Positions 9,345-18,848 are shown, counted from the first letter of the stretch. The stretch is DNA of 42,329 nt from Lautropia sp. (GCA_030528325.1 JAUMZD010000027.1:1-42329); one strand, 5' to 3'. The notes: a model not told the origin generated them from the letters alone. Made by a program: numbers and translations.

Positions 9345-11202
9345 ATGGCAAATTGTGTGCTGACATCCGGGGTGTTCCCTGTCTCCTGCCGTTCACCCAA
9401 CTGGTTGCTGGATCTGAAAACCATCCGGGAGATCGAGGCCCGGTGGTTGGCCGAGACGCCTCCGGGAGCCCTGATGGCCTGTGCTGGCGCGGCCGTGGCC
9501 GAGGTGGCGCTGAAGCTGTGGCGTTGCCTGCCGGCCGATACCCCGGTCGTGCTGCTGGTGGGGCCCGGCAACAACGGGGGCGATGCCCTGGTGGCAGGCC
9601 GCCTGCTGCGGCAGCAGGGGCTTCAGGTGCGGGCTGCCGTCTTCCCTGGTCTGGACAGGCACCCGCCTTCGGCGCCCGATGCGCGCGGGGCCTGGGTGGC
9701 CTGGCGGGCCACGGGAGAACCCTTTCACCGGCTGGACGAGGCGAAGGCCTGGCTGGACTCGCCGGCACTGGTCATCGACGGCCTGTTCGGCATCGGCCTC
9801 ACCCGACCACTGGCCGATGATGCAGCCGAGCTGGCGCAGTGGCTGGCCGAGCGCCGCGAGGACGTGACCGTGCTGTCGATCGACGTGCCCAGTGGGCTCA
9901 ATGCCGACACGGGGGGCGTGGTCGATGACGGGGCCGTCGTCTCGGCAGATGTCACGGTGACGATGATCGCCGACAAGCCGGGCCTGCACACCGGGCCGGG
10001 CCTCGTGCATGCGGGCGAGGTCTGGGTTGCCCCGCTCAGTGTGGATCCGCCGGTGCCTGCTGAGGCAGAGGTGTGGCCTGTCCGGCTGGATCAGGCCATC
10101 GTTGGCCAGATGCTGCCCGAACAACAGGTGGATGCTCATAAGGGAACGGCTGGTGACGTGCTGGTGATGGGCGGCCGGCTGGGCATGGGCGGCGCGGCGC
10201 GGCTGGCCGCGCGTGGCGCATTGGGGGCTGGCGCCGGACGGGTCTGGATTGCGACGGAACCAGCGTCCGGAGCTTCCAGGCCTGTCGGGCCAGTCGATCC
10301 GATGAACCCGGAAATCATGCGCTGGTCGTGGCCGGTAGTCGCGGCCGACGATGTTGCCGCCCCGGATGCGGCGGCGTCTGGCTCCGTAGGGGCGTCAGGC
10401 CCTGAAGCGGTGAAACCGGCCGATGCCGGCGACAGCGGCCGCGGCTCATGCCCGGCTCCTGTTTCCGTGGCCGGCGGGGACTCGGCCGCGCCGGCGTTGG
10501 CGGACGAGGCTGGTATGAAACTGCCCGGCAGCTACCCGGTGCTGGTCGTGGGCTGTGGGCTTGGGCAGGATGACACCGCGCATGACTGGCTGGAGGCAGC
10601 CCTTGCCAGCACGGCACCGCTGGTACTGGATGCCGATGCCCTGACGCTGATGGCAGGCTCGCTTGCGGACATGTCGGACAAGTCGGACAAGGCAAACGGG
10701 AGGAAAGAGACGGAAGTGGCCGTCACGGCGAAGACGGCCCTGTGCGGTGAAGAGACCTCCGCCAGTGTCGTTCCGGCAAGACCGGCCCCGATCAGGATCA
10801 TGACACCGCACCCGCTGGAAGCTGCCCGACTGTTGAAAGACAGCGTGGCATCCATCCAGGCTGACCGGATCAGGGCTGCCCGCACGCTGGCCCGGCGCTT
10901 CGGGGCCTGTGTCGTGCTGAAAGGCGCGGGCACGGTCGTGGCTGCGCCGGACGGCCGGTATGCGATCAACAGCAGTGGTCATCCGGTGCTGGGTGCGGCT
11001 GGCACCGGCGATGTGCTGGCCGGCACGATCGGCGCGCTGCTGGCGAGGCTGTTGCGTGCCCAGGTGCCCGCCCATGAGGCCGCCTGGCGTGCCGCCTGCC
11101 TCGGTGTCTGGCTGCATGGCCGCGCCGGTGAGCTGGCTGCCCGCCGGATGGGCCCGATGGGGGTGCCGGCCTCGGCCCTGCCGGCCATGTACCCGATGCT
11201 GA

Positions 11203-11874
<672 letters not shown>

Positions 11875-11953
11875 GACGACACGGGGGAAGCTGGATAAGG
11901 ATCGACATGAACCCACCGGCCGGGCGGCCAAAGGCGGGCAAGGATCATCGGCA

Positions 11954-12700
11954 ATGGTAACGGTCTGCCGCAGCCTTGTGGCCGGCAGCCGGCGCACCTT
12001 CCTCTCCGTCGGCATGGCAGCCGCGCTGCTGGGGGCCGCCCTCTCCCTGCCCTGGCCGGGTACGCCAGGGATGGCACGGGCCGATCAGGGGACGAGGGCT
12101 GGTGTGGCTGGCGGTGATGCTCCGTCTGCCCGACCCGTGATGCTGATCGTGGGTGACAGTCTGTCGGCAGAATACGGGCTGGCCCGTGGCGAGGGCTGGG
12201 TCGCCCTGCTCGAGCGACGGCTGAGGGACGATGACCCGGATCTGAAACGTCCCGACTGGCAGGTGGTCAACGCCAGCATCAGCGGCGAAACCACCTCGGG
12301 CGGCCGAAGCCGCCTGCCGCAACTGCTGAAGCAGCACCGCCCTGCCCTGACCGTGATCGAGCTGGGCGGCAACGATGCCCTGCGTGGTCTGTCCATCCGC
12401 ACGGCGCAGGGGAATCTGCGCCAGATGATCGACGAGGCGAAGTCGGCCGGTTCGAAGGTGCTGCTGATCGGGATGCAGGTGCCGCCCAACTATGGCGCAG
12501 CCTACGCACGCCAGTTCCGGCAGATGTATGAAAGGCTGGCCGACGAGACCGGCTCGGCCCTCGTGCCCTTCCTGCTGGCCGGCTTCGAGACCGATCGGGC
12601 GTCGTTCCAGCCTGACGGCATCCACCCGTCTGCCGCTGCCCAGCCCGGAATGCTGGATAATGTCTGGCCGGTGCTGAAGGGGCTTCTCGAAGGGCCTTGA
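11954..12700 (+). CDS. tesA: TesA-like GDSL esterase / lysophospholipase
   Basis: Periplasmic SGNH hydrolase of 248 residues acting on acyl esters or thioesters. The start at 11954 has AGGA about 10 bp upstream and is followed by a signal peptide (Arg-rich start, hydrophobic LSVGMAAALLGAALSL, cleavage near ARA). The catalytic blocks are present: VGDSLSAEYGL with Ser69, the oxyanion Gly in the NASISGETTSGG block, GGND with Asn140, and DGIHPS with Asp221 and His224. An upstream in-frame ATG at 11873 overlaps the divergent ybbA start codon and would bury the signal peptide, so it is less likely. The gene is followed by palindromic element copy 2. Confidence 0.9.
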   Translation: MVTVCRSLVAGSRRTFLSVGMAAALLGAALSLPWPGTPGMARADQGTRAGVAGGDAPSARPVMLIVGDSLSAEYGLARGEGWVALLERRLRDDDPDLKRPDWQVVNASISGETTSGGRSRLPQLLKQHRPALTVIELGGNDALRGLSIRTAQGNLRQMIDEAKSAGSKVLLIGMQVPPNYGAAYARQFRQMYERLADETGSALVPFLLAGFETDRASFQPDGIHPSAAAQPGMLDNVWPVLKGLLEGP

Positions 12701-12782
12701 GCGAACCGGCGCACATCGGCTTCTCCCCGACGGCGTTGGCCGGCCCTGCTCTGCGTTACACTTCAGCCTTGTCCCTGCCGCC

Positions 12783-12952
12783 CCAGGAGCTTGGGCGCCA
12801 GGAATCGCGAAGGCGAAAATCGGCCCCGCCGAGCACAGTTTGTGCCCGATTCGCCGCCCCATAGCCGGTGCTATGGGGCAAGAAGCGGGTGCAAAATGGG
12901 CCGGCGCGGCCGGTTTGCAGCCCGCGACTTTCCTGTCGCCCAAGCTCCCAGG
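12783..12952 (+). repeat. Full-length palindromic element, copy 2
   Basis: About 170 bp, starting CCAGGAGCTTGGGCGCCAGG and ending CTGTCGCCCAAGCTCCCAGG. The central stem GCCCCATAGC / GCTATGGGGC has loop CGGT (subfamily of copy 4). One end pair is mismatched (GCGCC against GTCGC). It occupies the space between tesA and tRNA-Leu and ends only 10 bp before the tRNA, where a promoter would normally be. Confidence 0.9.
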
Positions 12953-12962
12953 CGTCAGGCAT

Positions 12963-13048
12963 GCCCGAGTGGTGAAATTGGTAGACACAAGGGACTTAAA
13001 ATTCCTCGACCTCTGGTCGTGCCGGTTCGACCCCGGCCTCGGGCACCA
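12963..13048 (+). tRNA. tRNA-Leu (anticodon UAA)
   Basis: 86 nt including the encoded CCA. The acceptor arms GCCCGAG and CTCGGGC pair perfectly. The anticodon loop is CTTAAAA with anticodon TAA. A long variable arm (class II tRNA) and T-arm GGTTCGACCCC are present. The region directly upstream is palindromic element copy 2. Confidence 0.96.
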
Positions 13049-13114
13049 ACCACTCTGGCTGACTGCTGTCATGCATCAGATTCGCTGGGATTTGACAGTT
13101 TTTCAATAATTGGA

Positions 13115-13143
13115 TTTGCAAGAACGAAGAACATGCCTATAAT
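13115..13143 (+). promoter_or_regulatory. Promoter of tRNA-Gly unit 1
   Basis: TTTGCA (13115-13120), a 17-bp spacer and a perfect TATAAT (13138-13143), 17 bp before the mature tRNA start. The same arrangement precedes the second tRNA-Gly. Confidence 0.8.
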
Positions 13144-13160
13144 CACGTTCTTCAGACGAC

Positions 13161-13236
13161 GCGGGAGTAGCTCAGTTGGTAGAGCGCAACCTTGCCAAGG
13201 TTGAGGTCGCGAGTTCGAGACTCGTCTCCCGCTCCA
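13161..13236 (+). tRNA. tRNA-Gly (anticodon GCC), unit 1
   Basis: 76 nt including CCA. The acceptor GCGGGAG pairs with CTCCCGC; the anticodon arm is CAACC-TTGCCAA-GGTTG, giving GCC. It is identical in sequence to the copy at 18849-18924. Confidence 0.97.
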
Positions 13237-13273
13237 GATTCCTTCGGTAGCCAGTCATCAGGCTGCTGATCAT

Positions 13274-13299
13274 AAAAAAGGGCCGAAAGGCCCTTTTTT
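13274..13299 (+). terminator. Rho-independent terminator after tRNA-Gly unit 1
   Basis: AAAAAAGGGCC, loop GAAA, GGCCCTTTTTT: an 11-bp symmetrical hairpin with A and T tracts. It can work in both directions, so it may also end the LysR gene arriving from the right. Confidence 0.88.
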
Positions 13300-13413
13300 A
13301 TTGCTTGTCCTTATCGTTGTCCCTCCTTATCCTGTCTCTTCCTCTTCCTCTTCCTCTGCCTCTTTCCTGTCCCCCTGTCCGCTCAGCTGATCCGAAGCTC
13401 GCGGACAATGGAC

Positions 13414-14301
13414 TCATGCCATCTCCTGACCCAGCTTCCGGATCAGCAGTGCCTTGAAGGCCTGGGTGTTGTTCCCTGAGGGCTCACGGGTCCGGATCAG
13501 CAGCTGACTGAAGCCGAGGTCTGGCAGCCGCTGCTCGCCCAGCTGGTCGACGATCACGCATCCTTCCTCCAGCTGTCGGCTGGGCAGAACCGACAGGCCG
13601 AGGCCTGCCCGGATCGCTGCCCGGACGTGATGGTAGTTGTGGGTTGCATAGGCAATTCGATAACTGATGTTCAGCTCACGAAGTTTCGTCTCCATCAGCT
13701 GCCGATAGGCGCACCCCTGATGGAAGACGATGACGGGCAGCGGTGTGGCGCTGTCCCAGCGAAAGCTTTCCGACGCCATCCAGTGCAGCTGTTCGATCTG
13801 CAGGGCTTCGGGGGATGGTGCCTGGCCGGGAGGCAGTGTCTGCTTGATCAGTGCCAGATCCAGCTCTCCCCGTTCAAGTCGCGCTTTCAGGCTGGATGAC
13901 AGGTCGGACACGATGCTGACTTCCATCTGGCGGTGCCGTGACCTGAAGGCTGCGATCAGCCCGATCAGGCCATGGATGTGGAAATCATCCATCACGCCGA
14001 TACGCATGCTGCCATGCAGCGACGGCCTGCCCACCGACCGGCAGGCCGAGTCGAGCGAGGCGAGCACTTCCCGGGCATGGGGCAGAAAATCCCGCCCCTG
14101 CGGGGTGAGTCCACCGAAATGTCCACGGCTGCGTGCCAGCAGGCGCTCACCCAGGATGTCTTCCAGCGTCTGTATCTGATGGGTGAGCGTGCTCTGCGTC
14201 CGGCTGAGCCGTTCGGCGGCGGAGACGAAACTGCCCTGCTCGGCCACGCAGACGAAACTGCGCAACTGCTCCAGACTGATGCGGCGCTCGATGCCCGTCA
14301 T
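13414..14301 (-). CDS. LysR-family transcriptional regulator
   Basis: Regulator of 295 residues. The start at 14301 has GGAG 8 bp upstream. The N-terminal winged helix-turn-helix is typical (LEQLRSFVCVAEQGSFVSAA, then QSTLTHQIQTLEDILGERLL), followed by a periplasmic-binding-like effector domain (SMRIGVMDDF, LDLALIKQ, AGLGLSVLPS). It is divergent from the EamA transporter and probably controls it, as is common for such pairs. The effector is unknown. The C-terminal domain resembles regulators of small-molecule exporters but gives no specific hint. Confidence 0.9.
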   Translation of the reverse strand: MTGIERRISLEQLRSFVCVAEQGSFVSAAERLSRTQSTLTHQIQTLEDILGERLLARSRGHFGGLTPQGRDFLPHAREVLASLDSACRSVGRPSLHGSMRIGVMDDFHIHGLIGLIAAFRSRHRQMEVSIVSDLSSSLKARLERGELDLALIKQTLPPGQAPSPEALQIEQLHWMASESFRWDSATPLPVIVFHQGCAYRQLMETKLRELNISYRIAYATHNYHHVRAAIRAGLGLSVLPSRQLEEGCVIVDQLGEQRLPDLGFSQLLIRTREPSGNNTQAFKALLIRKLGQEMA

Positions 14302-14454
14302 GTGGTTCTCCTCCGGTTTCCGGTCGTTCTGCCGGTTCAAGGATCGTGATCCACCCTCTGATGGCGCTGAAACCTGCATGGCGCAGGCGCACGTATTCGT
14401 ATGCGTACGGGCGCGCCACCCTTCGGAGGGACAGACAACCTATCAATCCTTTCG

Positions 14455-14488
14455 ATTCTCGGATCTCGAGAATTCATTTTACTGAATT
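14455..14488. promoter_or_regulatory. Candidate LysR operator
   Basis: Two adjoining dyads lie in the AT-richer middle of the LysR-EamA intergenic region: ATTCTCG-GATCT-CGAGAAT (14455-14473) and AATTCA-N6-TGAATT (14471-14488). LysR regulators bind interrupted dyads (T-N11-A type) in such divergent spacers. Assignment is by position and symmetry only. Confidence 0.45.
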
Positions 14489-14568
14489 GAAGCGATTGGC
14501 GAAGATGCGTGCCTGACGCCAGAGCCTGCTGTCAGGTGCAAGGCGGAGAGACCGGAGGAGGCATCGTC

Positions 14569-15468
14569 ATGACAAGTCTGGCACAGCGGGGATGGATCTT
14601 CCTGACGGGCTGCCTGTTCAGCCTGATCTGGGCGTCGGCCTTTATCGCGGGCAAGGTCGCACTGCCTTACAGCGCCCCCATCTCGCTGCTCTGTGCCCGC
14701 TTTGCCGCAGCGGGAAGCCTGATGCTGGTCTGGCTCCTGATCAGCGGGCAGGCAGGTGTGCTGCAGAAGCCTTCCCTGTGGCGGGACGCTCTGGTGCTGG
14801 GAATCTTCAACCAGGCGCTGTATCTGGGCCTGTCCTTCAAGGGTTTGAAGTTCGTGTCAGCCGAGGCCGTGGTGCTGATCGTTTCGATGGCGCCCTTCTT
14901 CACGATGGCCGCCTCGGCCCTGCTGGGTACTGCCATATCCTGGCGGCAGATCGTGGGAGTATTGACGGGCTTTGCGGGCGTCTGCCTGGTGCTGTCGGTG
15001 CGGATCGTGGGCGGGGATGATCCGACGGGGATGCTGCTCGTGCTGCTGGGCACGCTGTCCTTTGCCGCCGGGACGGTCTGGTATCGCTACCGGGCAGCCC
15101 ATCATCCGCCATTGGCACTCAATGCGCTGCAGAATCTGGCGGGGACGCTTGCCCTGCTGCCCTTCTCGCCCACGCTGCCCGAGAGCTTTGCCAGCCTGAA
15201 GCATCCCGATTATGCGCTGGCCTTTCTGCATCTGGTTCTGCTGGTGTCGATCCTCGACTTCATGATCTGGCTGGCTCTGCTGCGTCGCATCGGGGCGGCG
15301 CAGGCCGCGAGCTTTCATCTGCTGAATCCGGTGTTCGGGATCTTTCTGGCGGCGCTGGTGTTCGGCACGCCGCTTCGGACCACGGACCTGATCGGTGCCG
15401 TGATCGTCATGCTCGGGCTGGCGCTGGCGAGCTTTGGCGGTGTTCGTGGTGAAGGTAGCGATGGTTGA
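14569..15468 (+). CDS. EamA/DMT-superfamily transporter
   Basis: Inner-membrane protein of 299 residues with about ten hydrophobic segments. It is a tandem duplication of the EamA unit, the first starting GCLFSLIWASAFIAGKVAL and the second GTLSFAAGTVWYRY. The start at 14569 has GGAGGAG 8 bp upstream. Family members export amino acids or other metabolites (RhtA/YdcZ-like). Divergent LysR partner. The gene ends in a TGA that lies inside the promoter of the following antitoxin gene. Confidence 0.9.
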   Translation: MTSLAQRGWIFLTGCLFSLIWASAFIAGKVALPYSAPISLLCARFAAAGSLMLVWLLISGQAGVLQKPSLWRDALVLGIFNQALYLGLSFKGLKFVSAEAVVLIVSMAPFFTMAASALLGTAISWRQIVGVLTGFAGVCLVLSVRIVGGDDPTGMLLVLLGTLSFAAGTVWYRYRAAHHPPLALNALQNLAGTLALLPFSPTLPESFASLKHPDYALAFLHLVLLVSILDFMIWLALLRRIGAAQAASFHLLNPVFGIFLAALVFGTPLRTTDLIGAVIVMLGLALASFGGVRGEGSDG

Positions 15469-15531
15469 CAAAGTTGACAAAGTTTTCTTATGCGAATAGA
15501 GTTGACCTGATCTCAAACCTGTTCGTGAGAT
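15465..15531 (+). promoter_or_regulatory. Promoter and possible operator of the antitoxin-RES unit
   Basis: A 9-bp tandem repeat GTTGACAAA (15464-15472, 15473-15481) gives two TTGACA -35 hexamers. The second is 17 bp from TAGAGT (15497-15502). Just downstream is an inverted repeat ATCTCA (15510-15515) / TGAGAT (15526-15531), ending 7 bp before the start codon, a fitting place for antitoxin autorepression. Confidence 0.5.
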
Positions 15532-15538
15532 TGAGCAC

Positions 15539-16165
15539 ATGCCTTCTCCCATCGAGTTGATTGCCGAGCGTCTCCCACGTGTCACGGTGGAAGATGTACG
15601 TCGGTTTGCGGATATCGTCGAAATCCGTGATCCAGGTGCTTTTGCGGCCGAATTGCAGATGTTCGTCCACGAGCGTGTAGAGTCTCTGGCTCTTCCGTCC
15701 AGCACGGATGCGGAGGCACTGAACCAGGTATTGACAGGCAAGTCGGCGGCGTTGCGTGCCGAATCGAGCTGGTTCCCGACAGAAACTGATATCCAGCGCG
15801 GACGAGCTGCATTGCTGGAGACCTTTGAGCAACCGGATAACTTGCCAATCGCAGCGTTCGCCAGGCTGGCGAACAAATCACGCCAGCAGATCTACAAGGA
15901 CATTCTTGCCCGGCGCTTGCTGGCACTCAGCGTTGGGCCGCGAGGCCAGCGCTTGCCCGACTGGCAGCTTGACCCCGTCAAGCAGCAATTGACGGAAACC
16001 GTGCTTCAGCGCTGTGAAGCCGTCGACAATTGGACTCTTTATCGTGCGATGTCCGAACCGCTTGAAAGTCTGGGCGGGCGATCACCTGTGGATGCGGTGA
16101 CACAAGCTTCGATTGAACAGATGGCGGCAACCGTGTTCAACGTGCTGGGGGTTCACGCAGATTGA
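15539..16165 (+). CDS. Xre/MbcA/ParS-type antitoxin of a RES toxin system
   Basis: Cytoplasmic protein of 208 residues. The C-terminal part (ESLGGRSPVDAV followed by a helix to the end) fits the DUF2384/MbcA-ParS type that caps RES toxins. The middle IAAFARLANKSRQQIYKDIL looks like a helix-turn-helix. The N-terminal 100 residues are helical and not recognised. Immediately downstream, overlapping or 12 bp away depending on the start used, is a RES-domain gene, the usual partner. Base composition is visibly lower in GC than the flanking genes, which suggests acquisition by transfer. The antitoxin seems intact although its toxin is damaged. Confidence 0.68.
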   Translation: MPSPIELIAERLPRVTVEDVRRFADIVEIRDPGAFAAELQMFVHERVESLALPSSTDAEALNQVLTGKSAALRAESSWFPTETDIQRGRAALLETFEQPDNLPIAAFARLANKSRQQIYKDILARRLLALSVGPRGQRLPDWQLDPVKQQLTETVLQRCEAVDNWTLYRAMSEPLESLGGRSPVDAVTQASIEQMAATVFNVLGVHAD

Positions 16166-16531
16166 AGCGGTATCAAAGTGAGTTGTGAGTTGCCATCGTT
16201 CGTCATCGGAGCAGGTGAGCTGCTACAGCATGTGAGCCGTACAGCTTATCGAGGCATGCCTCTTTACTATGGTCGAAACGCGACCAATCGCTATGATGAT
16301 CCTGCCAGGCACTACGGTGTGCTCTACATGGGTTTCGACCTTGCGACAGCCTTGATGGAGTCGGTTTTTCACAAACACCGTTGGCTTTCGGACACGAAAC
16401 GCGTGATCTCGCTGAAAGAAGCCCGGAATCGTATGATCAGACTCATCGAGGACATCGACTTGGTGGATCACGTGGATTGGCCCCTGTTCATCTCCCATTA
16501 CCGAGTTGCGATTGGGCCGGATCCCGAGTAG
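16162..16531 (+). pseudogene. RES-domain toxin, damaged at both ends
   Basis: RES toxins act on NAD+. The RES core is clear: SRTAYRGMPLYYGR, NRYDDPARHYGVLYMGFDL, then TALMESVFHKH with the conserved Glu. Two defects are visible. First, TGAGTTG is duplicated in tandem (16179-16192). Removing one copy restores one frame from TTG 16162 (overlapping the antitoxin stop) reading KRYQSELPSFVIG, so the duplication breaks the start; a GTG at 16178 now offers a shorter start. Second, the frame ends at residue 117, whereas RES domains of this type are normally longer (150 or more), and no frame downstream continues the family pattern. It is either a pseudogene or a mini-toxin from 16178. Confidence 0.55.
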
Positions 16532-16565
16532 GGTGAGTCGGAAAACGAAGCGTTGTGATGCGACG

Positions 16566-17249
16566 ATGACCATGATGCCGACCTCTATCCCAGCACTGCC
16601 GATGATCCCTGCTTCCCCTCCCTCCCCCCGAGCCTGGATGCGCCTGCCCTCCGGCCGGCATCTGGATCTGATCAATCCAGACCCTGATGCCTGGACGGAT
16701 CGGGATCTGGCCGTGCGGCTGTCACGTACCTATCGCTGGGGCGGTGAGTCGAGCTGGCCGCTGCCCCTGTCGGTGGCGCAGCATTCGCTGCTGGTGCTGG
16801 CGATCCGAGAGCAGCTGGCTGGCCGGGCGCTGACGTCGGCCGAGCAGCTGCTCGAACTGCTGCACGATGCGGATGAGGCTTTTCTCGGCTTTGACTGCAT
16901 CTCGCCGCTGAAAGCGGTGCTGGGCGAGCCTTTCCGGGCCGTGGGGGCAAGGCTGTCGGAGGCCGTGGCCATGCGCTATGGGCTGCCGGCCTGGTCCGCC
17001 CCGGCTCACGCCGAGCACAAGCGGGCCGACGTGATGGCGGCCGCGAGCGAGGCCGTGCATTGTGTGGGCTGGCGGCCCGACGAGGTGCGCGAGGTGCTGG
17101 GCATTGAGGCGCCGATCCTGGACGCCGACCCGATCCATGCGCTGGCGGGGCTGGCGCCCTGGGAGCCGTGGCCGGCCGGGGTGGCGGCCTCGATCTTCGA
17201 GGCACGGCTGCAGGCCCTGACGGCTTCTGGAGAGGCGCTCATCAACTGA
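16566..17249 (+). CDS. HD-domain phosphohydrolase
   Basis: Predicted metal-dependent phosphohydrolase of about 227 residues in the YfbR-like part of the HD superfamily. The first metal-ligand His is in LSVAQHSLLVL; the HD pair is in ELLHDADEAFLGFDC, with ISPLK after it; a further His/Asp region is AHAEHKRADVMAA. The N-terminal block SGRHLDLINPDPDAWTDRDLA is typical of a betaproteobacterial subgroup. The start is uncertain: ATG 16566 is used, but 16572, 16575 and 16602 are all in frame and none has a strong ribosome binding site. The substrate is probably a nucleotide. The gene follows the RES remnant but is GC-rich like the host genes. Confidence 0.78.
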   Translation: MTMMPTSIPALPMIPASPPSPRAWMRLPSGRHLDLINPDPDAWTDRDLAVRLSRTYRWGGESSWPLPLSVAQHSLLVLAIREQLAGRALTSAEQLLELLHDADEAFLGFDCISPLKAVLGEPFRAVGARLSEAVAMRYGLPAWSAPAHAEHKRADVMAAASEAVHCVGWRPDEVREVLGIEAPILDADPIHALAGLAPWEPWPAGVAASIFEARLQALTASGEALIN

Positions 17250-17376
17250 GGCGGTCTCAACTGATCCGTTTCCACGAATGCCCTGCCGGGCGTTGGAGCG
17301 CGTCATGCACGGATTCGCCCCCACGATGCTTCCGGAACCACGTGCAGACAAGGCGCGAGGCCCGCGGCCAGCTGCT

Positions 17377-18654
17377 TCAGGTCGACCGGCGCTTTGTCTT
17401 CAGCCCCAGCGCAGCCAGCAACAGCCCGCCTCCCGTCAGCGTCACCGCCATCGCCACCACCGAAGGCCAACCGCCGTGCTGCCAGAACCAGCCGCCGGCC
17501 GAGCCGATGACGCTGGAGCCGAGGTAGTAGAACAGCAGGTACAGCGAGGCGGCATGGCCCTTGTCGCCGTCGCAGGCCGGGCCGACCGAGCTGCTGGCCA
17601 CGGAGTGGCTGGCAAAGAAGCCGATGGTCAGCAGCGCGATGCCGGCCACGATCAGGACGACCGAACCGGAGAGTGTCGTCAGGATGCCGATCAGCATGAT
17701 CAGGATGCTGCAGACGAGCAACCGGGGCTTGCCGTAGCGGTCGGCGAGCGCGCCCGCCGTCGAGGAAGAGACGATGCCGAAGCCGTAGACGAGAAAGATC
17801 AGGGCAAGCGCTGTCTGGCTCAGCAGGTAGGGGGCTTCCGAGAGACGGAAGGTGCTGTAGTTGAAGAGTGCGACGAAGACGCTCATCAGCAGGAAGCCGA
17901 TGGCGTAGATGCGCAGCAGCGACGGATTCTTCAGGTGGCGCCACCAGGTGCGCAGATGAAAGCGCAGCTGGATGCCGGGTGTGGGGGTGAAGTGTCGCGA
18001 GGGAGGCAGCAGCCGCCAGAAGCCCAGGCTGCACAGCAGGCAGACGAGACCAAGGCCTGCCATGGCCACCTGCCAGGAGGCCACTTCGGTGATCAGTGCC
18101 ATGCCCACGCGCCCCACCATGCCACCGAAGGCGGTGCCCGCCACATAGAGGCCCATGCTGCGTCCCAGCTGGGTGGGGTGGATCTCTTCGGCCAGCCAGG
18201 CCATCGCGATGGCGGGCACGCCGCCCAGGGCAAGGCCTTCCAGCGTGCGCGCCAGCAGCAGGCCGTACCAGCTGGGCAGGATCGCCGCCACGATGTTCAG
18301 CAGCGAGGCGGCAATCAGGGACACGAACATCATGCCACGGCGGCCGAGCGCCTGCGAGAAGGCGCTGGAGAGCACGATCGAGATGGCGAGTGTGCCGGTG
18401 GTCAGGGACAGCGCCAGCGAGCTGGACGCAGGGGTGATGCCGAAGCTGTGGGCAAACTCGGGCAGCAAGGGCTGCACGCAGTACACCAGTGCGAAGGTGG
18501 CAAAGCCCACCAGGAACAATGCCGATCCTGCCCGCCTGTATTCAGGGTTGCCCGGCAGCAGCCCCTGCTCAGGATCGAATGGGGCTGCCCGGGAGGCCGG
18601 GCTGGAGGCCATCGAACCGGTGGCGGGGTCGGTGGCAGCGGGTGTCGTGTTCAT
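17377..18654 (-). CDS. MFS transporter, YnfM-like
   Basis: Inner-membrane major facilitator of 425 residues with twelve predicted segments. The N-terminal 40 residues are a polar cytoplasmic tail (NTTPAATDPATGSMASSP), then FLVGFATFALVYCVQPLLPE, the typical opening of the YnfM/arabinose-efflux-like subgroup. The loop 2-3 motif is SQALGRRGMM. Other group features are EGLALGGVPAIAMAWLAEE and the middle loop before HLKNPSLLRIYAIGFLLM. The substrate is unknown; relatives are drug or sugar exporters. The ribosome binding site is weak, and Met15 is an alternative start. The upstream region on the right carries the second tRNA-Gly in the opposite direction. Confidence 0.88.
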   Translation of the reverse strand: MNTTPAATDPATGSMASSPASRAAPFDPEQGLLPGNPEYRRAGSALFLVGFATFALVYCVQPLLPEFAHSFGITPASSSLALSLTTGTLAISIVLSSAFSQALGRRGMMFVSLIAASLLNIVAAILPSWYGLLLARTLEGLALGGVPAIAMAWLAEEIHPTQLGRSMGLYVAGTAFGGMVGRVGMALITEVASWQVAMAGLGLVCLLCSLGFWRLLPPSRHFTPTPGIQLRFHLRTWWRHLKNPSLLRIYAIGFLLMSVFVALFNYSTFRLSEAPYLLSQTALALIFLVYGFGIVSSSTAGALADRYGKPRLLVCSILIMLIGILTTLSGSVVLIVAGIALLTIGFFASHSVASSSVGPACDGDKGHAASLYLLFYYLGSSVIGSAGGWFWQHGGWPSVVAMAVTLTGGGLLLAALGLKTKRRST

Positions 18655-18803
18655 CGGGCAACAAGTCTGGGTGAGTAGTTCGCCAGCAGCCAGCTCCTAG
18701 GTGGAAGCTGATGCCTGATCATACGACGGGATCCCGGGCTTCTCCCTGTCCGGAGGCAGGGATGAGGCGCATCGGCGCACGGGCAAAGTTTTTTGCCTGC
18801 CCA

Positions 18804-18832
18804 TTTGCATTTCAGAAAAAAGCTTCTATAAT
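18804..18832 (+). promoter_or_regulatory. Promoter of tRNA-Gly unit 2
   Basis: TTTGCA (18804-18809), a 17-bp spacer, TATAAT (18827-18832). Same hexamers and spacing as unit 1, and the bases between the -10 and the tRNA are nearly the same. Confidence 0.8.
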
Positions 18833-18848
18833 CATGTCTTCAGACGAT

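Noticed and set aside
12791..13204. Open frames across palindromic element copy 2 and the tRNAs
   Set aside because: The translation arises from the repeat and tRNA sequence; equivalent frames appear at each repeat copy and do not represent a gene carried by the element.
17278..18678. 466-codon plus-strand frame opposite the MFS gene
   Set aside because: The translation is Gln/Gly/Arg-rich and lacks structure, while the opposite strand gives twelve clean membrane segments.
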